NCBI GenBank assembly: GCA_020847555.1
Contig: JADLBT010000321.1
Location: 1-5,449, forward strand
Source of the DNA: Gemmataceae bacterium
GTDB taxonomy: Bacteria > Planctomycetota > Planctomycetia > Gemmatales > Gemmataceae
Reading direction: 5' to 3'
Length of the DNA stretch: 5,449 nt
In this document: one piece after another, positions 1-5,449 of the stretch
Layout of the letters: each line of letters starts with the position of its first letter
Numbering within the stretch: position 1 is the first letter of the stretch
The notes under the pieces: model-generated
The model's input: the letters and a program-made list of their open reading frames with translations, nothing else
What the model was told of the DNA's origin: nothing
Databases searched by the model: none
Position numbers and translations under genes: made by a program

Positions 1-1792
1 AGTCGAAGCGGAGACGGTCCGGGGTGACGAGGGAACCCTGCTGGCGCACGTGGGGGCCAAGGACGGTGCGCAGGGCAGCATGGAGCAGGTGGGTGCCCGT
101 ATGGTTGCGCGCGGCTCCTCTGCGATGCGCACGGTCGACGGTGGCTTCGGCGGCGCTCGACACGCGGATCTCCCCGTCGATGACGCGGCCGCGGTGCACG
201 ATGGCGCCGCCGGTCGTTTGGGTGTCTTCGACGGCAAAGACGCCGGTGGAGGTGCGAATGTTCCCGCGGTCGCCGATCTGGCCGCCGCCCTCGGGGTAGA
301 AGGGAGTGGCGTCGAGGACGACCTCGGCCTCCTGGCCGGCGGTGACGAGGCCAGCCAGCGCGCCTTCGCGAAGAATGGCGACGACGACGGCGTCGGCTTC
401 GGTGCGGTCGTACCCGAGGAAAGCGCTGTGCTCGTCGCCGATGGTCTGGAGCAAGGGCGAGGGCTCGCCGCGGAAGAAGGTGCCCTGCTCGCGCGCGCGG
501 CGGCGCTGGGCGTCCATTGCCTGGCGGTAGCCCTCTTCGTCGACCGTGAAGCCTGCCGCGGCGGAGATTTCGCGAGTGAGCTCGAGGGGAAGGCCGAAGG
601 TGTCGTACAGAAGAAACGCCTCCTGCCCGGGGACTACCTGGCCCCCTTCGCTACCGAGACGATCGAGCAGGGCCTCGAGGCGATGCGAGCCGGCGGCGAG
701 GGTGCGCAGGAAGCGCTCTTCTTCGGTGCGAATGGCGCGTTCGATGAACTCGCGGTTCTCGGCGAGGTGAGGGTAGCCGCCCTTGAGCTTGTCGATGGCG
801 GCCCCGGCGAGACGGGCGGTGAACGGCTCGCACACACCGACTCGGCGGGCGAAGTAGACGGCGCGACGGAGGATGCGGCGGAGAACGTAGCCGCGTCCTT
901 CGTTGCTGGGGACCACGCCGTCGCCGACGAGCATGGCGGCGGCGCGGCAATGCTCCGACATGGCGCGAATGGCGTAGGCCTGGTCCTCGCTGGCGGTGCC
1001 GCCGATGTAGTCGACGCCGACGATGGTGGCCGCCTCCCGGAGGATGGGGAGGAAGATATCGGTCTCGTAGACGGAGCGCTTCCCCTGGAGGACCGCGGCG
1101 ACTCGTTCGAGGCCACTGCCGGTGTCGATGTTGCGGGCGGGAAGCTCGGTACGGGAGCCGTCTTCGTGCTGGTAGAGCTGCATGAAGACGAGGTTCCAGA
1201 TCTCCAGGAAGCGATCGTCGTCATAGGCCACGCGAACGCCGTCGAGCCCACGTTCAGGGAAGAAGTCGTAGTAGATTTCGCTGTCGGGGCCGCAGGGGCC
1301 GGTGGGGCCGCTGAACCAGTAGTTCTTGTCCTCGCCACAGCGGTGGAGGTGGGAGTCCGGGACGCCGATGGCGCGCCAGTGCTGATAAGCCTCGTCATCG
1401 TCGAGGTAGACGGTCACGTGGAGGCGGTCGGCGGGGACGGTGTAGACGCCGGTGAGCAGCTCCCACGCCCAGGCGATGGCGTCCTTCTTGAAGTAGTCGC
1501 CGAAGCTGAAGTTGCCCAGCATCTCGAAGCAGGTGAGGTGGCTGAGGTCCCCCACTTCTTCGATGTCGGTGGTCCGGAAGCAGCGCTGGACGGTGGCTGT
1601 GCGGGGTGCGGGAGGCGGCTGTACGCCCATAAACATGGGCTTGAACTGTTGCATGCCGGCGCTCGTGAAGAGCGACGAGGGGTCGCCCACCGGCACGAGC
1701 GGCCAGCCTGGAAGAAGGACATGACCGCGATCCTGGAAGAACCGCAGGAAGCTGGCGCGGATTTCGTCGGAAGAGCGTGGAGGAGTCGTCAT
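1..1792 (-). CDS. alaS: Alanyl-tRNA synthetase, 3' end cut off by the window
   Basis: Class II synthetase that joins alanine to tRNA-Ala in the cytosol and edits mischarged Ser/Gly. The frame is open from the ATG at 1792 down to base 1, giving 597 codons of a protein that is usually about 870-900 residues. What can be seen: N-terminal DEIRASFLRFF (9-19), FTSAGMQQFKP (42-52), motif 2 region QRCFRTTDIEEVGD (69-82), FEMLGNFSFGDYFK (89-102), GPTGPCGPDSEIYYD (162-176), EIWNLVFMQ (197-205), and motif 3 DTGSGLER (223-230). The editing-domain zinc motif HTGTHLLHAAL has H564 and H568 in HxxxH form. The second half of the editing site and the C-Ala domain lie outside the window. The start is set by the conserved N-terminus beginning near residue 9 and by a GGTGA Shine-Dalgarno 7 nt upstream; an in-frame GTG near 1885 would add unconserved sequence. 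The gene is transcribed divergently from glmU. Identification is very secure. Confidence 0.97.
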   Translation of the reverse strand, partial: MTTPPRSSDEIRASFLRFFQDRGHVLLPGWPLVPVGDPSSLFTSAGMQQFKPMFMGVQPPPAPRTATVQRCFRTTDIEEVGDLSHLTCFEMLGNFSFGDYFKKDAIAWAWELLTGVYTVPADRLHVTVYLDDDEAYQHWRAIGVPDSHLHRCGEDKNYWFSGPTGPCGPDSEIYYDFFPERGLDGVRVAYDDDRFLEIWNLVFMQLYQHEDGSRTELPARNIDTGSGLERVAAVLQGKRSVYETDIFLPILREAATIVGVDYIGGTASEDQAYAIRAMSEHCRAAAMLVGDGVVPSNEGRGYVLRRILRRAVYFARRVGVCEPFTARLAGAAIDKLKGGYPHLAENREFIERAIRTEEERFLRTLAAGSHRLEALLDRLGSEGGQVVPGQEAFLLYDTFGLPLELTREISAAAGFTVDEEGYRQAMDAQRRRAREQGTFFRGEPSPLLQTIGDEHSAFLGYDRTEADAVVVAILREGALAGLVTAGQEAEVVLDATPFYPEGGGQIGDRGNIRTSTGVFAVEDTQTTGGAIVHRGRVIDGEIRVSSAAEATVDRAHRRGAARNHTGTHLLHAALRTVLGPHVRQQGSLVTPDRLRFD

Positions 1793-1799
1793 GGCGTCG

Positions 1800-1804
1800 T
1801 CACC
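1800..1804 (-). promoter_or_regulatory. Ribosome binding site of alaS
   Basis: On the minus strand GGTGA lies 7 nt before the ATG at 1792. It matches the 3' part of the AGGAGGTGA anti-SD complement. It is moderate in strength and supports the chosen alaS start. Confidence 0.5.
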
Positions 1805-1917
1805 GATGCTACGGAGGGTCGGGTGACGGTGTCGAGGATCGAATCCGCAACAGACACGCGAGCGATCAACAGGCAGGCATTCCACCCCTATGCCGCGGCC
1901 GCTGCCGTGACTGCTGC

Positions 1918-1947
1918 TTGACATGGCTATCCTGGGATAGGGAAGAT
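1918..1947 (+). promoter_or_regulatory. Probable sigma-70-type promoter of the glmU operon
   Basis: A perfect TTGACA at 1918-1923 is followed, after an 18-nt spacer, by GAAGAT at 1942-1947. The latter keeps the A at position 2 and the A-T at positions 5-6 of the TATAAT consensus. Transcription would begin near 1954, leaving a 5' leader of about 110 nt before the glmU ATG. The -35 box is excellent and the -10 box is weak, which is common for regulated promoters. A perfect inverted repeat fills the spacer. The call rests on sequence match only. Confidence 0.4.
1927..1940. repeat. Perfect 14-bp palindrome, possible operator
   Basis: CTATCC-TG-GGATAG is a perfect 6+6 inverted repeat with a 2-nt centre. 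It lies between the TTGACA box and the proposed -10 of the glmU promoter, in the divergent region shared with alaS. Its size and position fit a binding site for a dimeric repressor or activator. A short RNA hairpin is unlikely to matter because the site lies upstream of the predicted transcript start. The binding protein is unknown. Confidence 0.45.
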
Positions 1948-2064
1948 CGATATGGACCTGCGCGGGTCCGCTATGCGTACTGACCGCGAGCCCCACCAAT
2001 CACGCCTTCTGCCGTTCCCCCGCCGGGACGACTCGCGCCTGAGCGGCCTGACGCGAGCGCGGCG

Positions 2065-3411
2065 ATGAGCGAGAACCTGGGTGTCGTCATCCTGGCGGCC
2101 GGGCAGGGGACGCGGATGCGTTCGACCTTGCCCAAGGTGCTCCACCCGGTGTGCGGCAGGCCGATGGTCGGTCATGTGCTGGCGGCCGCACGGACGCTGG
2201 CGCCGGGCCGAATCGCCGTCGTCGTGGGCCATGAGTCGGCTCGGGTGCGAGAGGCGCTCGCCGGGTCCGGGGTGGCGTTCGTGGAGCAGCCGGAGTTGCT
2301 GGGCACGGCGGACGCAGTGCGGCGCTGCCAAGACACGCTCGCCGGCTGCACGACGGTCATGGTGCTGAACGGCGACACGCCGCTAATCGAGCCGGAGCGG
2401 CTGGCAGCGCTACTCGCGGCGGGTGCGCCAAACTCGCCGATCAGGCTCGTCAGCAGTGTGGTGGAGGAGCCGGGCAGACTGGGAAGGGTGGTGCGCGACG
2501 CGACGGGCGCAGTGCGGGCGATCGTGGAAGCGGCCGAATACGACGGACCAGCCGGGCCGGGCGAGATCAACGCGGGGCAGTACGCCTTCGACGCCGCCTG
2601 GCTCTGGCAGCACCTGCCGGCGGTCCCGAAGGGCGAAAAGGGCGAGTATTACCTGACACACCTGGTCGAAATGGCGGCGGTCGAAGGATTCCCGCCGGCG
2701 ACGGTCACTGCCCCGGCAGGGGAGGCGCTCGGCGTGGACGATCGCGTGAAGCTGGCCGAGGCCGAGCGGCTGTTGCGGTCGCGCCTCCTGGAGCGCCACA
2801 TGCTCGCGGGCGTCACGATCGCAGACCCGTCGACGACGTATATCGACGCCGACGTGGAGTTGGCGACAGACACGACGATCCTGCCGAACTGCTACCTGTC
2901 GGGGCGAACGACGGTCGCGGTGGGAGCGGTGGTCGGGCCGGGAAGCACGCTGCGCAACGCGCGCGTCGCCGTCGGTGCGACGATCCAGGCGTCGGTCGTC
3001 GAAGATTCGGCGATTGGGCGAGGGGCCCGCGTGGGGCCGTTCGCGCACGTGCGCGGCGGGGCGCAGATCGGCGAGGAGTGCGAGCTGGGCAACTATGCCG
3101 AGGTGAAGAACGCCGTGCTGGGGCGGGGCGTGAAGATGCACCACTTCAGCTACGTGGGTGACGCCGACGTAGGCGAGTACGCGAACATCGCGGCCGGGAT
3201 CGTCACCTGCAACTTCGATGGCGTGAACAAGCATCGGACGCGCATCGGCGCCCACGCCTTCGTCGGGAGCGACACGATGCTCGTGGCACCGGTGTCGGTC
3301 GGTGAGGGAGCGATCACGGGTGCCGGCGCCGTGGTGACCAGGGACATTCCCGCGGGGGCGAAGGCAGTCGGAGTGCCGGCCCGGATTATCGGCCCGGCCC
3401 GGCCGGAGTAG
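2065..3411 (+). CDS. glmU: Bifunctional GlmU: GlcNAc-1-phosphate uridyltransferase / glucosamine-1-phosphate acetyltransferase
   Basis: Cytosolic enzyme for the last two steps of UDP-GlcNAc synthesis: acetyl-CoA-dependent N-acetylation of GlcN-1-P, then UTP-dependent uridylation. At 448 residues it is close to the usual 450-460. The N-terminal nucleotidyltransferase domain (about 5-230) shows LAAGQGTRM (10-18) with R17, K24 in LPKVLH, QPELLGTADA (75-84), NGDTPLI with metal ligand D104, G140, E155 and N169 (EINAGQY). The C-terminal left-handed beta-helix (about 255-440) has hexapeptide repeats, the probable catalytic H360 in HHFSYVGD, TCNFDG (381-386) and GSDTMLVAPV (401-410). Departures from the common pattern are GVDDR (223-227), usually GVNNR or GVNDR, and YYLTH (195-199), usually YYLTD. 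The ATG at 2065 is the only ATG/GTG in an otherwise open upstream frame; its Shine-Dalgarno is weak. It is the first gene of the plus-strand string, and the next start is 5 nt after its stop. Confidence 0.97.
   Translation: MSENLGVVILAAGQGTRMRSTLPKVLHPVCGRPMVGHVLAAARTLAPGRIAVVVGHESARVREALAGSGVAFVEQPELLGTADAVRRCQDTLAGCTTVMVLNGDTPLIEPERLAALLAAGAPNSPIRLVSSVVEEPGRLGRVVRDATGAVRAIVEAAEYDGPAGPGEINAGQYAFDAAWLWQHLPAVPKGEKGEYYLTHLVEMAAVEGFPPATVTAPAGEALGVDDRVKLAEAERLLRSRLLERHMLAGVTIADPSTTYIDADVELATDTTILPNCYLSGRTTVAVGAVVGPGSTLRNARVAVGATIQASVVEDSAIGRGARVGPFAHVRGGAQIGEECELGNYAEVKNAVLGRGVKMHHFSYVGDADVGEYANIAAGIVTCNFDGVNKHRTRIGAHAFVGSDTMLVAPVSVGEGAITGAGAVVTRDIPAGAKAVGVPARIIGPARPE
3405..3408 (+). promoter_or_regulatory. 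Ribosome binding site inside the glmU end, for the CNNM-like gene
   Basis: GGAG in the last codons of glmU lies 8 nt before the GTG at 3417. This ideal spacing decides the GTG start and implies translation coupled to glmU. Confidence 0.6.
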
Positions 3412-3416
3412 CAGGC

Positions 3417-4688
3417 GTGGACATCGAAATCGCGGTGGCGATCTTCGCCATGATCCCGGCGACAGTGGGGCTTGGCCTGGCGGCGGCGGCGGAGACAGCG
3501 CTGGAACGGGCAAGCGACGTGCGTATCACAGCGCTGGCGCGCCGCGGAGAGCCGCGGGCGCGCCGGATCGCAGGTGACGTCGGCGAGCCACGTCAGTTTC
3601 TGGGGCCACTGACGGCGGCGCGGGTATTGCTCTCCGCGCTGATCGTCGCCCTGTCGGCTTACGCCGGGGCGCGCGAGTACGGGCCGTTCCGCGGGGCGGT
3701 CCTGCTCGGCTTTGGCGGCGGAGTGTACGTGGCGCTGGTGCAGATGACGGTGGGGCTACTGGCGGCACGGGAGCCCGAATACGCGGCGCTGCGGCTGAGC
3801 CTGGTGGCACGACTCACGGGATACGCGTTCTCCGTGCCGTCGTTCGTCCTGGGGCTGCCGTCGCGCGTGATCGCCCGCTTCCTGCGGGCGGTGACGCCGG
3901 ACATGGCGCGCAACGACATCCTCTCGCTCGTGGAGCGGGAAGAGGCGCAGGGCGGCGTCGAAGAGCAAGAGCGGCGGATGATCCGCGGGATCATCGGGCT
4001 GGAGGACAAGACCGCCCGGGAGATTATGGTGCCCCGGATCGACATCGGAGCGGCAAACATCGACGACAGCGTGGAGGACGTGGCGGCGCTGATCAATGAG
4101 CGCGGCTTCAGCCGGGTGCCGGTCTATCGCGAGAACGTCGACGACGTCGTGGGTATGGTGTACGCAAAGGACTTGCTGCGAGCGGTGTGCAACGGCGGAC
4201 GCGATCGGAAGCTTGCCGACCTGCTGCGCGAGCCGGTCTTCATCCCGGAGTCCAAGCGCCTGGACCAGCTGCTCACAGAGATGCGGGCGACGCGCACGCA
4301 CCTGGCGATCGTGGTGGACGAATACGGGGGCACGGCCGGGCTGGTGACGATCGAGGACCTGCTGGAAGAGATCGTCGGCGAGATTGAAGACGAGTACGAC
4401 GTCGCCCGACCGACGATGGAGATCATCTCCGAGGACGAGGTGGTGCTGGACGCGAGCGTGACGACGGACATTCTGCGCGAGCTGTTCGGCTACGAGGTGG
4501 ACTCGGAGGACTTCGACACGGTCGGGGGGTTCTTGATCCACCATCTCGGGAGGTTGCCGGCCGTTGGGGACGAGGTGGCGGTGGACGACCTCCATCTGCG
4601 GGTGCTGAGCATGTCGGGGCGACGGGTGCGGCGCCTACGGATCGAGCGAACACGGCAGCAGGAGCCCGCGGACGCGGTGAGCCGCTGA
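3417..4688 (+). CDS. CNNM/CorC-like membrane protein (DUF21-like, paired CBS, CorC_HlyC domain)
   Basis: A 423-residue member of the family annotated as hemolysin-like, CorB/CorC or CNNM, which includes Mg2+ transporters. Hydrophobic segments at about 4-25, 65-85, 92-117 and 131-150 match the DUF21 topology. A connecting helix follows (about 165-195, ending near [11 protein letters not shown]). CBS1 (about 200-255) begins REIMVPR and contains GFSRVPVY (230-237). CBS2 (about 268-325) contains [26 protein letters not shown] (301-326), the family hallmark. The CorC_HlyC domain (about 335-410) includes DTVGGFL (367-373), [10 protein letters not shown] (378-387) and RRLRIE (405-410). The cytosolic half is typical, but the membrane half lacks the usual SxSETAL, GNTLVN and FGEIxPK signatures: AAAETAL (23-29) has no serines and no counterpart is seen for the other two. 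The GTG start is supported by GGAG 8 nt upstream. The 5-nt gap to glmU suggests one operon. Family membership is sure; the transported ion, or whether it transports at all, is not. Confidence 0.9.
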   Translation: MDIEIAVAIFAMIPATVGLGLAAAAETALERASDVRITALARRGEPRARRIAGDVGEPRQFLGPLTAARVLLSALIVALSAYAGAREYGPFRGAVLLGFGGGVYVALVQMTVGLLAAREPEYAALRLSLVARLTGYAFSVPSFVLGLPSRVIARFLRAVTPDMARNDILSLVEREEAQGGVEEQERRMIRGIIGLEDKTAREIMVPRIDIGAANIDDSVEDVAALINERGFSRVPVYRENVDDVVGMVYAKDLLRAVCNGGRDRKLADLLREPVFIPESKRLDQLLTEMRATRTHLAIVVDEYGGTAGLVTIEDLLEEIVGEIEDEYDVARPTMEIISEDEVVLDASVTTDILRELFGYEVDSEDFDTVGGFLIHHLGRLPAVGDEVAVDDLHLRVLSMSGRRVRRLRIERTRQQEPADAVSR

Positions 4689-4696
4689 AGGCGGGC

Positions 4697-4705
4697 TGGT
4701 ATAGT
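4697..4705 (+). promoter_or_regulatory. Possible extended -10 promoter for dprA, near-leaderless
   Basis: TGGTATAGT reads as an extended -10 (TGnTATAGT, five of six bases of TATAAT). Only 10 nt separate it from the GTG at 4716, so a transcript would start about 4 nt before the start codon. No Shine-Dalgarno lies at the right distance before that GTG, which fits leaderless translation. No good -35 box is visible. It could be chance in a 27-nt gap. Confidence 0.35.
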
Positions 4706-4715
4706 TCCGGCCGCA

Positions 4716-5449
4716 GTGGGATCACGACAGGAGATTCCGTACTGGCTGGCCTTGCGCCGTGCTGGCCTGGGAAGCACGAACTTCGGGCGCCTCCTGAAGT
4801 ACTTCGGGAACATCGAGGCTGCCTGGCAGGCGCGGCCCGAAGAGGTGCGACGCGCGGGTCTCGAACCGCAGTTCCTGCGCGCGATGGCGAAGGCGCAGGC
4901 GAACTTCGACGCCGCGGCGGAGCTGGCGCTGGTGGAGAAACACGGCCTGCGCGTCTTTACCTGGCGCGACGACGACTTTCCGGAGTCGCTGCGCGACATC
5001 CCCCAGAGCCCGCCGGTGCTGTTCGTCCGGGGGACGGCAGGCCCCCAGTTTGCGGAAGCTGTGGCCGTCGTGGGCACGCGCCATCCCACGCCCTATGGGC
5101 GACAGGCGGCCGAGCAGTTCTGCGAGGCGCTGGCGCAGGCCGGCGTGGCGATCGTGAGCGGGCTGGCGCGGGGCGTGGACGCCATCGCGCACCGGGTGGC
5201 GCTGGAACACGGCGCGCCCACAGTCGGGGTGCTCGCGGGGGGAATCGACCAGGTGTACCCGCGGGAGAACGCCGGGCTGGCCGAGCGGATTCTGGCGCAG
5301 GGCTGTCTGGTGAGCGAATACCCGCCCGGGATCCCGGCGCGGCCGGACTATTTCCCGCGGCGGAACCGGATTCTCTCCGGGCTGGCCAAGGCGACGCTCG
5401 TGGTGGAGGCGGGCAAGGGCAGCGGCGCCCTGCACACCGCGAACTGGGC
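4716..5449 (+). CDS. dprA: DNA-processing protein DprA (Smf), 3' end cut off by the window
   Basis: Binds single-stranded DNA entering the cell by transformation, shields it and loads RecA. The first 244 codons of about 360-370 are present. The N-terminal region (about 8-60) resembles the usual helical/SAM-like domain: YWLALRRAGLG (9-19) then LLKYFGNIEAAW (26-37). The Rossmann core shows FPESLRDIPQSPPVLFVRG (88-106), AVVGTRHPTPYG (117-128), SGLARGVDAIAH (148-159, with R152), VLAGGIDQVYPREN (172-185), SEYPPG (200-205), FPRRNRILSGL (213-223) and VVEAGKGSGALHTA (229-242), where SGSLITA is usual. The C-terminal winged helix, if any, lies beyond the edge. The GTG at 4716 is chosen because the family homology begins at residue 8-9; upstream in frame there is no ATG/GTG before the stop of the preceding gene. 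It lies 27 nt after the CNNM-like gene, possibly with its own promoter. Confidence 0.93.
   Translation, partial: MGSRQEIPYWLALRRAGLGSTNFGRLLKYFGNIEAAWQARPEEVRRAGLEPQFLRAMAKAQANFDAAAELALVEKHGLRVFTWRDDDFPESLRDIPQSPPVLFVRGTAGPQFAEAVAVVGTRHPTPYGRQAAEQFCEALAQAGVAIVSGLARGVDAIAHRVALEHGAPTVGVLAGGIDQVYPRENAGLAERILAQGCLVSEYPPGIPARPDYFPRRNRILSGLAKATLVVEAGKGSGALHTANW

Larger units (their letters stand above)
1793..2064. other. Divergent intergenic region between alaS and glmU
   Basis: This 272-nt non-coding stretch holds the start signals of two opposite genes. On the plus strand a TTGACA box and a palindrome are visible around 1918-1947. On the minus strand I could not find a convincing sigma-70 promoter for alaS; the nearest is a TTGATC at 1869-1864 without a good -10 partner. 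There is no convincing T-box, terminator or small gene. Open frames crossing it are continuations of antisense shadows. The glmU frame is open upstream to a TGA at 1981-1983 but has no ATG or GTG before 2065. Confidence 0.7.

Noticed and set aside
1836..1846. GGATTCGATCC on the minus strand, resembling a tRNA T-arm.
   Set aside because: No matching acceptor, D or anticodon arms are visible around it, so it is probably chance.
1864..1869. TTGATC on the minus strand as a -35 box for alaS.
   Set aside because: At 16-18 nt spacing the -10 options (CGGATT, GGATTC, GATTCG) are poor, so it was not listed as a promoter.
1876..1893. AGGGGTGGAATGCC upstream of alaS on the minus strand, resembling the T-box antiterminator core AGGGTGGTACCGCG.
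   Set aside because: The bulge would read UGGA, whereas tRNA-Ala (discriminator A) needs UGGU. I see no clear specifier stem or terminator hairpin, and the resemblance is short.
50..1921. A 623-codon open frame on the plus strand, with no stop across most of alaS.
   Set aside because: It is exactly antisense to a fully recognizable alaS. High GC and C-ending codons remove stops from the opposite strand. Its translation is low-complexity Ala/Gly/Val/Asp/Glu-rich with no family motif.
2410..3513. A 367-codon minus-strand open frame across glmU and the start of the next gene.
   Set aside because: It is antisense to glmU, rich in Arg/His/Pro, without recognizable domains, and spans a real gene boundary. 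The same applies to the long minus-strand frames opposite the CNNM-like gene and dprA (3756-4595, 4490-5089, 4722-5435).
4689..4715. A terminator between the CNNM-like gene and dprA.
   Set aside because: The 27-nt gap has no GC-rich hairpin followed by a T run.

Overview
The window is high-GC bacterial chromosome made of housekeeping genes. I see no mobile element, CRISPR array, RNA gene or novel defence-type system. The proteins look most like those of Chloroflexota (possibly Thermomicrobia or relatives). The hints are the form of the AlaRS motif 2 region (CFRTTDIEEVGD without the usual TARHH segment), the GlmU variants, and a glmU / CBS-domain membrane protein / dprA gene string. This placement rests on remembered family patterns and is only moderately confident.

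Layout. Positions 1-1792 hold most of alaS (alanyl-tRNA synthetase) on the minus strand, cut at its 3' end by the window edge. A divergent intergenic region (1793-2064) separates it from three plus-strand genes. These are glmU (2065-3411), a CNNM/CorC-like DUF21-CBS-CorC_HlyC membrane protein (3417-4688) and dprA (4716 to beyond 5449, cut by the window edge). The plus-strand genes are tightly spaced (5 and 27 nt) and are probably co-transcribed from a promoter near 1918-1947. That promoter has a perfect TTGACA box and a 14-bp palindrome in its spacer. A second, near-leaderless promoter may sit just before dprA.

Jobs. AlaS charges tRNA-Ala. GlmU makes UDP-GlcNAc for peptidoglycan and other envelope polymers. 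The CNNM-like protein is a membrane protein whose cytosolic half is canonical, while its membrane domain lacks the usual ion-binding signature. DprA loads RecA onto incoming single-stranded DNA during transformation. The grouping is loose, with no single pathway.

Points worth a second look are the degenerate DUF21 domain, the palindromic promoter, the possible leaderless dprA promoter, substitutions in the GlmU uridyltransferase site, the AlaRS motif 2 variant, and third-position G enrichment of the plus strand that holds regardless of gene direction.
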